Shown here piece after piece: positions 15,755 through 21,375 of a stretch of DNA of 21,375 bases (position 1 is the first letter of the stretch; the number at the start of each line of letters is the position of its first letter). The notes below the pieces were generated by a model. It worked only from the letters and a program-made list of their open reading frames with translations, did no database searches and was not told the origin of the DNA. Both the position numbers and the translations under genes were made by a program. Source of the DNA: Microcoleaceae cyanobacterium UBA9251 (lineage in GTDB: Bacteria; Cyanobacteriota; Cyanobacteriia; Cyanobacteriales; Microcoleaceae); contig DPLL01000136.1 of NCBI GenBank assembly GCA_003542015.1, positions 822 to 22,196 of the forward strand, written 5' to 3'.

Positions 15755-17068
15755 ATGCTGCGAATCATTACTCAGTGGGTTGAAGCACAAGCTGAACTGC
15801 GACGGATCTGCGATCGCACCCATGACGAACTCGTCGTTCACAAAGAAGCAACTGTGCGGGAAGTGCTGCAAGCTGTAAGGCGCCAAGGCGATCGGGCTGT
15901 GCTGCACTACACCGCTGAATTCGACCACATCACCCTAAATGTGGAAGAATTGCGGGTAAGTGGCGCCGAATTGGATGCTGCTTACCAGCAGGTGTCGAAA
16001 GAATTATTAAATGCAATCCGGGTCGCTTGCAAACAGGTAGAGGCGTTTCATCGACAGCGCCTCCCGAAGTCTTGGGTACAGTTTGGCTCGGACGAAACAG
16101 TTTTGGGCAAGCGGTATACGCCGGTCGATCGAGCGGGAATTTACATCCCTGGCGGTCAAGCGTCCTATCCCAGCTCGGTGATTATGAATGCGGTGCCTGC
16201 AAAGGTCGCCAAGGTTCCGAGACTGGTGATGTGTACTCCCCCCGGACAGGAGAAGAAAATGAATCCTGCGGTGCTCGTAGCGGCTCAGGAAGCGGGAGTT
16301 GATGAGATTTATCGGGTAGGTGGGGCTCAGGCGATCGCGGCTTTGGCCTACGGTACGGAAACTATTCCGAAGGTGGATTTAATTACTGGGCCGGGGAATA
16401 TTTACGTCACTCTGGCGAAAAAACTGGTTTACGGGACTGTAGGGATTGATTCTCTGGCGGGCCCGTCGGAAGTGCTGATTATCGCTGATGGGAAGGCTAA
16501 CCCCGTCCACGTCGCTGCGGATATGTTGGCTCAAGCTGAACATGATTCGATGGCGTCGGCGATTTTGCTGACGGCGGATTCGGTGCTGGCGAGAAAAGTG
16601 GTGGCTGAGGTAGACAGACAGTTGACAAATCACCCGCGCCGAACTTTAACAGAAAAGGCGATCGCTAATTATGGTTTAGTCGTAGTAGTTGAGTCTCTCA
16701 AGGCGGCGGCGGAACTCTCTAACGAGTTTGCCCCGGAACACTTGGAATTGCAAGTGGCAGAGCCCTGGGCCTTGCTGGAGCAAATTCGCCACGCTGGGGC
16801 GATTTTCTTGGGCTGCTCGACGCCGGAAGCTGTGGGAGACTATTTGGCGGGGCCCAATCACACTTTGCCGACTTCTGGGGCGGCGAGGTATGCGTCGCCA
16901 CTATGTGTCGAAACTTTTATGAAGCATTCCAGTTTGATTGAATATTCGCCTGCTGCACTTAAGAAGATGGGTAAAGCTATCAATGTTTTGGCCGAAGCTG
17001 AGGGGCTTCCTTCTCACGCTGATTCGGTGCGGCTGCGGACTGAAAACGATCGGGATGCAGAATTTTAG
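15755..17068 (+). CDS. hisD: Histidinol dehydrogenase
   Basis: This 437-residue enzyme catalyses the last two steps of histidine synthesis, NAD-dependent four-electron oxidation of L-histidinol to L-histidine in the cytosol. The zinc ligands known from E. coli HisD align to Gln260, His263 (QAEHDSMAS), Asp362 (GDYLAGPNHTLPT) and His421 (GLPSHADS). The catalytic Glu328-His329 pair is in FAPEHLEL. The nucleotide/substrate region GGAQAIAALAYGTETIPKVD and GPGNIYV are intact. The ATG at 15755 gives the usual MLRIITQ start; the purine-rich AAGGAAGG lies rather far upstream (about 14 bases). It stands alone with no other his genes, as is common in cyanobacteria, where his genes are scattered. It diverges from rpsT. 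Confidence 0.97.
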   Translation: MLRIITQWVEAQAELRRICDRTHDELVVHKEATVREVLQAVRRQGDRAVLHYTAEFDHITLNVEELRVSGAELDAAYQQVSKELLNAIRVACKQVEAFHRQRLPKSWVQFGSDETVLGKRYTPVDRAGIYIPGGQASYPSSVIMNAVPAKVAKVPRLVMCTPPGQEKKMNPAVLVAAQEAGVDEIYRVGGAQAIAALAYGTETIPKVDLITGPGNIYVTLAKKLVYGTVGIDSLAGPSEVLIIADGKANPVHVAADMLAQAEHDSMASAILLTADSVLARKVVAEVDRQLTNHPRRTLTEKAIANYGLVVVVESLKAAAELSNEFAPEHLELQVAEPWALLEQIRHAGAIFLGCSTPEAVGDYLAGPNHTLPTSGAARYASPLCVETFMKHSSLIEYSPAALKKMGKAINVLAEAEGLPSHADSVRLRTENDRDAEF

Positions 17069-17117
17069 CTAAACAGACGGGAATCCCTCGCAGGATAACG
17101 CTTCGTTTCCCGCATGG

Positions 17118-17147
17118 ATGACGAGACGGGCCAATATTTGCTAGAAT
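17118..17147 (+). promoter_or_regulatory. Candidate promoter of the small RNA
   Basis: ATGACG (17118-17123, 4 of 6 consensus bases) and TAGAAT (17142-17147) are 18 bases apart, with an extended -10 TG at 17139-17140. The predicted start is 17154. Confidence 0.5.
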
Positions 17148-17153
17148 GCCCTA

Positions 17154-17279
17154 AGTGGGGCTGTGTTCCTCACTTTAAAATGCCGTAGAGGGAAACAATT
17201 GGAGTACCTTGAAGGAAGTTCTAGATATCCTTAACCGGACTCTGAATCCCACACCATATCGCTGGCGATTGGTGTGGGA
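17154..17279 (+). ncRNA. Candidate structured small RNA between hisD and usp
   Basis: Directly downstream of an extended -10 promoter, three consecutive hairpins can be drawn. (1) AGTGGGG (17154-17160) pairs with CCTCACT (17168-17174) around a 7-base loop. (2) A long irregular hairpin spans 17201-17243, pairing GGAGT-a-CC with GGACTCT, then TT-g-AAGGA with TCCTTAA. (3) A strong terminal stem pairs TCCCACACCA (17247-17256) with TGGTGTGGGA (17270-17279), with an inner ATCG/CGAT. The predicted transcription start falls exactly on the first base of hairpin 1. There is no U-run after hairpin 3 (AACGTCACC follows), so the 3' end is uncertain. I do not recognise it as 6S, SRP, RNase P, tmRNA or Yfr1. 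It could instead be a long leader of the usp gene 185 bases downstream. Confidence 0.4.
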
Positions 17280-17406
17280 ACGTCACCTTCTAGATGGTAG
17301 ATTTTAGATGGGTGGTGCTGGTGGGAAGTGAAAGATGGTTGCAAGTAGGCAACAATCTAGTAATCTCAATTTATGAGATCTAAAATCTCATATTGAAGTT
17401 AATAAC

Positions 17407-17432
17407 TTTTACTTGCCACCAGCCAAGTAAAA
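17407..17432 (+). other. Hairpin upstream of the usp gene
   Basis: TTTTACTTG (17407-17415) and CAAGTAAAA (17424-17432) form a perfect 9-bp inverted repeat with an 8-base loop, 33 bases before the usp start codon. It could be a leader hairpin, a terminator for the upstream transcript or an operator. Confidence 0.4.
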
Positions 17433-17465
17433 ATTTAAGATCTATTATCTGAGATTTGAAATGGC

Positions 17466-17894
17466 ATGGTATTGAAGACAGTTTTGGTAGCGATCGACGA
17501 TTCAGAGTTTGCCGAACAGGTGTTGCAAGCTGTGGGAAAATTCCAGCTAGAACCGACAACAAAGGTGATTCTAGTTCATGTTGTGAATTCGGGAACGTCG
17601 GATTTTGAGATGATGCTCGATCGACCTCACTCTCAGGGAGATGAGGTTCCTTACCGAAAGGTGGAAAGGTTGCTGCAATCTTATCAGGAAAAGTTGCCTT
17701 GCGAGAGCGAGTTGGAGATTGTTTCGGGGGAACCGGCGGAGGAGATTGTGCGTTTGGCTAATATCTATCAGGCTGATGTAATTGCGATCGGCTGTCGGGG
17801 TTTGACTGGTGTGAAGCGGATTTTGGAGGGTTCGGTGAGCTCTCAGGTTGTGGCGGATGCTCACTGTTCGGTGTTCGTGGTGAAGGCGAAGTAA
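17466..17894 (+). CDS. Universal stress protein (UspA family, ATP-binding type)
   Basis: This 142-residue single-domain protein has the UspA fold signature. The first strand is KTVLVAIDDSEFAEQ (4-18) and the nucleotide-binding motif G-x2-G-x9-G-S is complete at Gly109, Gly112, Gly122 and Ser123 (GCRGLTGVKRILEGSVS), so it should bind ATP rather than belong to the non-binding class. Such proteins are cytosolic and linked to survival of stress or energy limitation; the specific role is unknown. The ATG at 17466 gives the normal start; no ribosome-binding sequence is evident. An inverted repeat follows the stop codon. It stands alone, separated from hisD by structured non-coding DNA. Confidence 0.93.
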   Translation: MVLKTVLVAIDDSEFAEQVLQAVGKFQLEPTTKVILVHVVNSGTSDFEMMLDRPHSQGDEVPYRKVERLLQSYQEKLPCESELEIVSGEPAEEIVRLANIYQADVIAIGCRGLTGVKRILEGSVSSQVVADAHCSVFVVKAK

Positions 17895-17901
17895 GTAGGC
17901 T

Positions 17902-17930
17902 GGTAAATGCGATCGACTATTGCATTTACC
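17902..17930 (+). terminator. Probable terminator hairpin after the usp gene
   Basis: GGTAAATGC (17902-17910) and GCATTTACC (17922-17930) form a perfect 9-bp stem with an 11-base loop, starting 7 bases after the usp stop codon. There is no clear U-run. Confidence 0.5.
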
Positions 17931-17989
17931 TAGACCAAGATAGTTATTAATACCATTTGTTAGTGGAATGCAAAAATTGACGATATATC

Positions 17990-18026
17990 ATATCTCTGCT
18001 GTTTTGTCAATAAACAAGTGAGATAT
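17990..18026 (+). promoter_or_regulatory. Possible operator before the first toxin-antitoxin module
   Basis: ATATCTC (17990-17996) and GAGATAT (18020-18026) form an inverted repeat ending 4 bases before the antitoxin ATG, with a TTGACG at 17977-17982 as a possible -35. Antitoxins commonly autoregulate through such sites; here it is an inference. Confidence 0.3.
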
Positions 18027-18029
18027 AAC

Positions 18030-18239
18030 ATGAGTATTGCCCAAAACCCTGAAACAAAGCTGATGGAAAAAATCCGTAGTTTACCGCCAGATCAAATTAC
18101 GGTATTAGAAGATTTTATCGACTTCCTATTAACGCGAAGTGAAGCTCGTCTTCTCGTTTATACTGCAACTAAACTCTCAGAAACAGCTTTTGCTAAAATT
18201 TGGGATAACTCAGAGGATGCTGAGTATGACGAGTTATAA
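18030..18239 (+). CDS. Antitoxin of a MazF/PemK-type module
   Basis: This 69-residue protein starts at the ATG at 18030; a GTG 12 bases upstream is in frame but less likely. It has an N-terminal helix with LPPDQITVLEDFIDFLLTR, reminiscent of DUF2281/VapB-like antitoxin starts, and an acidic C-terminus (WDNSEDAEYDEL) of the sort that wraps a toxin. The best evidence is context: its 3' end overlaps by 14 bases the start of a recognisable MazF/PemK-family toxin frame (18226), the usual antitoxin-toxin translational coupling. In such a pair it would neutralise the mRNA-cleaving toxin and repress the operon. Its frame is intact although the toxin is not. Confidence 0.65.
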   Translation: MSIAQNPETKLMEKIRSLPPDQITVLEDFIDFLLTRSEARLLVYTATKLSETAFAKIWDNSEDAEYDEL

Positions 18240-18426
18240 TTTTGGTGATGTGGTTTGAGTTCCGTTTCCTTTTAGCGATAAAACTACTAATAAAAAACGT
18301 CCAGCAGTTGTGATTAGTTCCGACGTTTATAATGCAGAATATCCCGATCGCATTCTGATGGGTATAACGAGTCAAGTTAGCAGTAGCCCGAAAGTCGGTG
18401 ATATTATCATCACAGATTGGCGATAG
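18226..18426 (+). pseudogene. MazF/PemK-family toxin, inactivated by nonsense mutations
   Basis: From the ATG at 18226 the frame reads MTSYNFGDVV, a TGA stop at 18256-18258, then VPFPFSDKTTNKKRPAVVIS and GDIIITDWR up to a TAG at 18424-18426, with another TAG at 18433-18435. VPFPFSD and KKRPAVVIS are hallmark motifs of the MazF/PemK endoribonuclease family (SH3-like fold, RNA cleavage). The first stop sits where the family normally has leucine (a TTA-to-TGA change would do it) and the second where Gln is plausible (CAG to TAG). The family's C-terminal third cannot be found after that. The 55 codons between the stops stay in frame with well-conserved motifs, so inactivation looks recent. It overlaps the antitoxin stop as in intact modules. 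Confidence 0.82.
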
Positions 18427-18534
18427 GCTGGTATTTAGGAATTTTGGGAAATGTATGTTATCATTAAAGTGGCAGTTGATTTAATCCTAGTTTTCAAGAG
18501 TAATATACCAAAGCTTTCCAGAATTTTTACTATG

Positions 18535-18771
18535 ATGAAAGAGCAAACATTTGAACTGGATGAATCTCAGATAAAATTTCTCCAAAGTTGTCAAAAATAT
18601 GGATTTAAAGACGCAAATGAAGTAGTAAGAATCGCAATTAAACGCCTGGAATTAGCATTAGAAACGGAGCGATTGGAAGAATCCGCTGCTCTCTATGCAG
18701 AAATCTATAAGGAAGATACAGACTTGCAAGAATTGACGGAGTTAGGTTTAGAAGAATGGCCGAAGTTATAA
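18535..18771 (+). CDS. Second antitoxin, ribbon-helix-helix-like, with a MazF-type partner
   Basis: From the ATG at 18535 this encodes 78 residues (an ATG at 18532 would add one Met). The frame is open back to 18451, but that extension is hydrophobic and unlike the family, so I reject it. The N-terminal part (KEQTFELDESQIKFLQSCQ and KYGFKDANEVVRIAIKRL) has the beta-strand plus two-helix look of a ribbon-helix-helix DNA-binding antitoxin. The C-terminal half is acidic (ESAALYAEIYKEDTDLQELT). Its last codons overlap by 16 bases the start of a MazF-family toxin remnant (18756), again the classic coupled arrangement. It would bind and repress its own promoter together with the toxin; no toxin activity is expected here since the partner is truncated. 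Confidence 0.65.
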   Translation: MKEQTFELDESQIKFLQSCQKYGFKDANEVVRIAIKRLELALETERLEESAALYAEIYKEDTDLQELTELGLEEWPKL

Positions 18772-18962
18772 AATTGAAACGCGGTTTAATTGTGGAGATT
18801 GAACCGTCTGAAAGAAATGGGTTAACAAAAAAATCTATTGCTGATTGTTTGCAAACCCGCCCTATTGATTATAGTTCTCGTGGGGTAGATATCCGAGGTG
18901 AACTTGAACCAGAGGTTATAATAAAAATTGATCTAGCTCTCAGAATCGTGTTTGCTTTGTAA
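18756..18962 (+). pseudogene. MazF-family toxin remnant with an internal in-frame deletion
   Basis: The frame encodes only 68 residues, against about 110-120 for the family. It keeps the N-terminus (MAEVIKLKRGLIVEIE) and the C-terminal third (NGLTKKSIADCLQTRPIDYS, RGVDIRGELE, KIDLALRIVFAL), which in relatives I recall are separated by a central segment with the RPxVV motif. About 45 residues are missing without a frameshift. The junction lies at VEI-EPSERNG, where VEI-type sequence would be expected on both sides of the lost segment, so deletion between short direct repeats is likely. The lost part includes core strands of the SH3-like barrel, so the product is probably inactive. It could still be translated and might bind the upstream antitoxin, hence the alternative of a short CDS. 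Confidence 0.75.
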
Positions 18963-19062
18963 TTTTCAAGCCTTTTAAAGAAGCAATAATCAAGAGGTTA
19001 GGAGGCGATCGATCTTTATTTCTTGAAAGTTCATAGTTTCTCAAAGCAACCGGGTTTCTAAC

Positions 19063-19263
19063 CTACTCAATACTTTGAATTAATTTAATGTTATTCCTCA
19101 GCCATTCATTGACCAAAACTTGAACGTCAATATTTTTATGTTCAGCAATTTTAGTCACAAACTGCTCGACATCAGGTTCGAGATAAATCGGATAATGAAA
19201 CGTAGCATCAGGATGGTAAAACTTGCCTTGTTCTGACGCAGAAAAATCATACTCAGATTTCAT
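19063..19263 (-). CDS. brnA: BrnA-type antitoxin
   Basis: This 66-residue protein begins KSEYDFSASEQGKFYHPDA, the DFS-x-GKFY opening I associate with the BrnA/CopG-like antitoxins, followed by an IYLEPDVEQFVTKIAEHKNI ribbon-helix-helix region and NEWLRNNIKLIQ. Its ATG overlaps the TGA stop of the upstream brnT gene (ATGA), so the two are translationally coupled. In BrnTA modules the toxin precedes the antitoxin, as here; the antitoxin dimer neutralises BrnT and represses the operon. No defect is visible. Confidence 0.75.
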   Translation of the reverse strand: MKSEYDFSASEQGKFYHPDATFHYPIYLEPDVEQFVTKIAEHKNIDVQVLVNEWLRNNIKLIQSIE

Positions 19264-19559
19264 AATTTTCTCTCTTGATAATATTGTGTTTCAGTGAAAG
19301 TAGCTTTCCGAGCGGAAATAATCCGAATGATGCAGGAGGAGCTATCAGTTTGTTCAAAAGTATGAACAACAAGCCTGACAATGCCTGTTTCATCTAAACC
19401 TATGGTAATCCATCTATCTTCATCTTGACTGTGTTCTTCATCATAGATTGTTAATTGATAAGGATCGCGGAAAATAGTTGAAGCCAAACGAAAATTTAAT
19501 TGATGCTTGCGAATATTTTGCTTTTCTTTGGCTATATTCCAATCAAAGTTATAATCCAA
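19260..19559 (-). CDS. brnT: BrnT-type ribonuclease toxin
   Basis: This 99-residue protein matches the BrnT (DUF497) family, RelE-fold ribonuclease toxins that stop translation. Visible family signatures are NFDWNIAKEKQNIRKHQLNF at the start, ASTIFRDPYQLTIYDEEHS, DRWITIGLDETGIVRLVVHT in the middle and IRIISARKATFTE near the end. No ATG is available: the frame opens from an in-frame TAA with TTG at 19559 as the only sensible start, so TTG initiation is inferred. A good promoter lies about 30 bases upstream. It overlaps brnA by 4 bases. Of the three toxins in this cluster it is the only one without damage. It points toward the two degenerate modules. Confidence 0.82.
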   Translation of the reverse strand: MDYNFDWNIAKEKQNIRKHQLNFRLASTIFRDPYQLTIYDEEHSQDEDRWITIGLDETGIVRLVVHTFEQTDSSSCIIRIISARKATFTETQYYQERKL

Positions 19560-19872
19560 GGGTATCGAGCGTGAAATTAATGTATAAGCAAATTATAGCA
19601 TGACTTCTGAGTTGATGCAATTCGGATAGTTGAAAAAGGGCGATCGCTCTTCAAAAAGGAAGGGCGATCGCCATGATTGATGAATTATGGGCGATCGCCT
19701 TTTTGAATTATTAGAAAGGGCGATCGCTCTTTTTTGACCGCAGATGGACACTGATTAACGCGGATGCAAGAAGGGCGATCGCTCGTTTGGTGAGTTATGG
19801 GCGATCGGGTTTCTTAATTTGGGTGAAAAAGGGCGATCGCTCATCTGTCGAGTATTCTGAAAAACACTTTTC
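19560..19872. repeat. HIP1-rich spacer between brnT and the repeat protein gene
   Basis: The 313-base spacer carries six perfect GCGATCGC palindromes (19640, 19664, 19691, 19720, 19775, 19833) and one GCGATCGG variant (19801) within 201 bases. Most are embedded in a longer AAGGGCGATCGCTC/C context. A fragment of another repeat (GACCGCAGATGGACACTG, about 19737-19754) lies among them. Because HIP1 is self-complementary, neighbouring copies can pair as hairpins, and they lie just past the stop codon of the minus-strand gene ending at 19873. The brnT promoter occupies the left end. I see no gene. Confidence 0.9.
19592..19620 (-). promoter_or_regulatory. Candidate brnTA promoter
   Basis: On the minus strand, TTGCAT (19620-19615) and a perfect TATAAT (19597-19592) are 17 bases apart, with a predicted start near 19585, only about 25 bases before the brnT TTG start codon. 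Confidence 0.6.
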
Positions 19873-21375
19873 CTAAGAAATTTTGATACTCACTGGAGCG
19901 AGAGATTGGTAGGAACTAAAAATGTCCGACTTCTGAAGAGGCGGGAAATTCCAAGAGGGTGTACGCCATGTGTTATTTACATCCAAAACACTAACCCGCC
20001 CAACAAAAGGTATTTCTGGTCCAATAGTTACACCATATGACATATTTCCTGCTATGCCAAAATTTGTGGAGATAATTGATGATGGCTTGGCTTGTAAATC
20101 CACATTATACACTTGACCTGATTGCACATTTTCAGGAATTTTGATATCCAAGTAGCTGAAGGTTCGGAAATCATCAGGATTTGGATCGAAATCAAGATTG
20201 GATGTACTTCCATTGGCATTGAATACAAAGTAACTTGTTTTCAGTTCTGTTTTCTGAGTAACAGTTGGTCCAAATGCTAGCGTCAATTCGACACCTACTT
20301 TATTTAGTGACTCCTTTGCCGCCTTGATCTGGGGATTTGGAAGATCCATCACGTTAATTGAAAAATCACTATAACCCTCAGAAGTAAGATTGTTATTGGA
20401 TATTCCATCACTCTCTGTAGTGAGTCCTGCGGATAGTAAATCCCAATTTAAAGATCCAACGTTGATGTCTGTTAAAGGAGCATTCCAACCATCTGGTTTG
20501 TAAGAATATTTGAAGTTAAATCCTCCATTTAACTCAGAGCCAATCCGTGTGTTTAACTTACTCTGATCATCCAGATCGGAAACAATTTTTAGGCGGACTG
20601 TTTCACCTGGTTTAGCGGTAGTTGGATAATCAACTGTAATGTCCGATACTAGATTAGCATCAAAACCACCCGTACTTAGGTATGCGTTATATCCAGCCTC
20701 AAAGTGAGCAGCGTGTTCACCAAAAAACTGACGCTTCTCATCTAAGAAGTCTTTCGACCAACTCCAGTCGAGATCAACTAAAGGGGTATTATTCGACCAA
20801 AGGCTTTGATTTTTTAACTCAAATGAGGTATTCCAGAATGATTTAGTAACTCTTTCTACAGGGTTACTAGGGTTAGTGTCAGGCGGATTGGTTGGATTGG
20901 GATTAACTGGATTAGAATTGTCGGGGTTCGTGACAGGATTGGGATTGCCTGGCTTGGGAATAGGGTTAGGTTTTACAGGACTATTACCTGAATTATTAGA
21001 TGGCAAATCAGTGCCTTCTTGGTATGCGATCGCCTTACTACCATTCCAGTAAATGTGACCGTGTTCAAAGTATTGAACGATATTTCCCCCCAGATTCTTT
21101 TCTTCACTCGTTGGAGCGCCCAACCAGCCATTTAATCCACCTGTGTTCAAGAATTCCTGATAGAATTTGTCGTCGATGGTGTAACCGTTGAGATTAATTG
21201 AATTAGACTGTGGCGGATTAAAGTCAACATTCTGGTTGTTGTTAGCTGGCGGATTGAAGTCAACATTCTGGTTGTTGTTAACTGGCGGATTGAAGTCAAC
21301 ATTCTGGTTGTTGTTAACTGGCGGATTAAAGTCAACATTCTGGTTGTTGTTAGCTGGCGGATTAAAGTCAATATT
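19873..21375 (-). CDS. Large repeat protein with LGFP-like segment (partial, N-terminus off the window)
   Basis: An open frame of 500 codons runs from the right edge to a TAG at 19873-19875, and no start is visible, so the N-terminus lies beyond 21375. Counting from the edge, residues 1-55 are a 12-residue tandem repeat (NNNQNVDFNPPV). Residues about 82-121 (GWLGAPTSEE, QYFEHGHIYWNGSKAIA) resemble the LGFP repeat of actinobacterial and cyanobacterial cell-surface proteins. Residues about 124-173 are a Pro/Asn-rich linker (PNPIPKPGNPNP). The final ~325 residues are Asn/Ser/Thr-rich with strand-like alternation and no cysteine that I see; I do not recognise this domain. The composition and linker suggest an exported, multi-domain surface or matrix protein, but no signal peptide can be seen. 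It stands alone. Confidence 0.8.
   Translation of the reverse strand, partial: NIDFNPPANNNQNVDFNPPVNNNQNVDFNPPVNNNQNVDFNPPANNNQNVDFNPPQSNSINLNGYTIDDKFYQEFLNTGGLNGWLGAPTSEEKNLGGNIVQYFEHGHIYWNGSKAIAYQEGTDLPSNNSGNSPVKPNPIPKPGNPNPVTNPDNSNPVNPNPTNPPDTNPSNPVERVTKSFWNTSFELKNQSLWSNNTPLVDLDWSWSKDFLDEKRQFFGEHAAHFEAGYNAYLSTGGFDANLVSDITVDYPTTAKPGETVRLKIVSDLDDQSKLNTRIGSELNGGFNFKYSYKPDGWNAPLTDINVGSLNWDLLSAGLTTESDGISNNNLTSEGYSDFSINVMDLPNPQIKAAKESLNKVGVELTLAFGPTVTQKTELKTSYFVFNANGSTSNLDFDPNPDDFRTFSYLDIKIPENVQSGQVYNVDLQAKPSSIISTNFGIAGNMSYGVTIGPEIPFVGRVSVLDVNNTWRTPSWNFPPLQKSDIFSSYQSLAPVSIKIS
21211..21375 (-). repeat. 36-base in-frame tandem repeat
   Basis: Four full 36-base units begin at 21211, 21247, 21283 and 21319, and a fifth, partial at the window edge, at 21355. 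Units are nearly identical, differing at a few positions (AAAGTC/GAAGTC; TTAGC/TTAAC). Each encodes the 12 residues NNNQNVDFNPP plus Ala or Val, so copy-number change keeps the reading frame. Confidence 0.95.

Larger units (their letters stand above)
17069..17465. other. hisD-usp spacer
   Basis: This 397-base spacer holds a weak CGGGAA/TTCCCG inverted repeat just after hisD (17078-17112), a candidate promoter and structured RNA (17118-17279), TAGATTTTAGATGG-type AT repeats, a TGAGATCTAAAATCTCA inverted repeat near 17374-17390, and a hairpin close to the next gene (17407-17432). I see no protein-coding gene. Confidence 0.6.

Noticed and set aside
17154..17279. 6S RNA or SRP RNA at this place
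   Set aside because: The length and hairpin series do not match the single long bulged hairpin of 6S RNA, and no SRP domain with the GGAAG-AGCAGCC type core is visible; kept only as an unassigned candidate.
18451..18534. N-terminal extension of the second antitoxin (MYVIIKVAVDLILVF)
   Set aside because: It is in frame with the toxin pseudogene remnant and unlike the antitoxin family; the ATGATG at 18532-18537 fits better.
21147..21371. 74-codon frame with a repeated Leu/Ile/Arg/Thr pattern at the right edge
   Set aside because: It is the 36-base repeat read out of frame; the in-frame NNNQNVDFNPP reading continues into a real 500-codon protein.

Overview
The window comes from a cyanobacterium, most likely a filamentous one (Oscillatoriales or Nostocales; a Microcoleus/Oscillatoria-like genome is my guess). 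Four things point there: the split RNA polymerase beta' subunit (separate rpoC1 and rpoC2) with a very long insertion in the RpoC2 trigger loop, the many HIP1 palindromes (GCGATCGC), the gene order rpsT-tatD-rpoB-rpoC1-rpoC2, and abundant 7-bp tandem repeats (STRR type) in the spacers.

Layout. Positions 1-1548 (minus) hold the N-terminal 516 codons of a GyrA-family topoisomerase subunit that runs off the left edge. A lone CheY-like receiver protein lies at 2081-2479 (plus). Positions 2915-15204 (minus) hold the core information-processing cluster, transcribed right to left: rpsT (ribosomal protein S20), tatD (metal-dependent nuclease), rpoB, rpoC1, rpoC2. Its spacers are long and packed with heptamer repeats. 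The most striking is 70 consecutive heptamers in unbroken register between rpoC1 and rpoC2. hisD (15755-17068, plus) diverges from rpsT and is followed by a candidate structured small RNA with its own promoter (about 17154-17279), then a universal stress protein gene (17466-17894).

The right end is accessory. Positions 18030-19559 form a toxin-antitoxin cluster. It has two MazF/PemK-type modules whose antitoxin genes are intact but whose toxin genes are broken (one by nonsense mutations, one by an internal deletion), followed by an apparently intact BrnT/BrnA module on the minus strand. A 200-bp cluster of HIP1 palindromes separates these from a large, probably secreted repeat protein (19873 to beyond 21375, minus) with an N-terminal 12-residue tandem repeat, an LGFP-like segment, a Pro/Asn-rich linker and an unrecognised C-terminal domain.

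How the genes work together: RpoB, RpoC1 and RpoC2 with RpoA (not in the window) form the RNA polymerase core, S20 belongs to the 30S ribosome, the GyrA-family protein manages DNA topology, and HisD makes histidine. The toxin-antitoxin remnants and the repeat protein are strain-variable cargo. I found no tRNA, rRNA, CRISPR array, prophage or complete insertion sequence. The most rewarding items are the candidate RNA, the heptamer array inside the rpo operon, the decayed toxin series and the LGFP-type surface protein.
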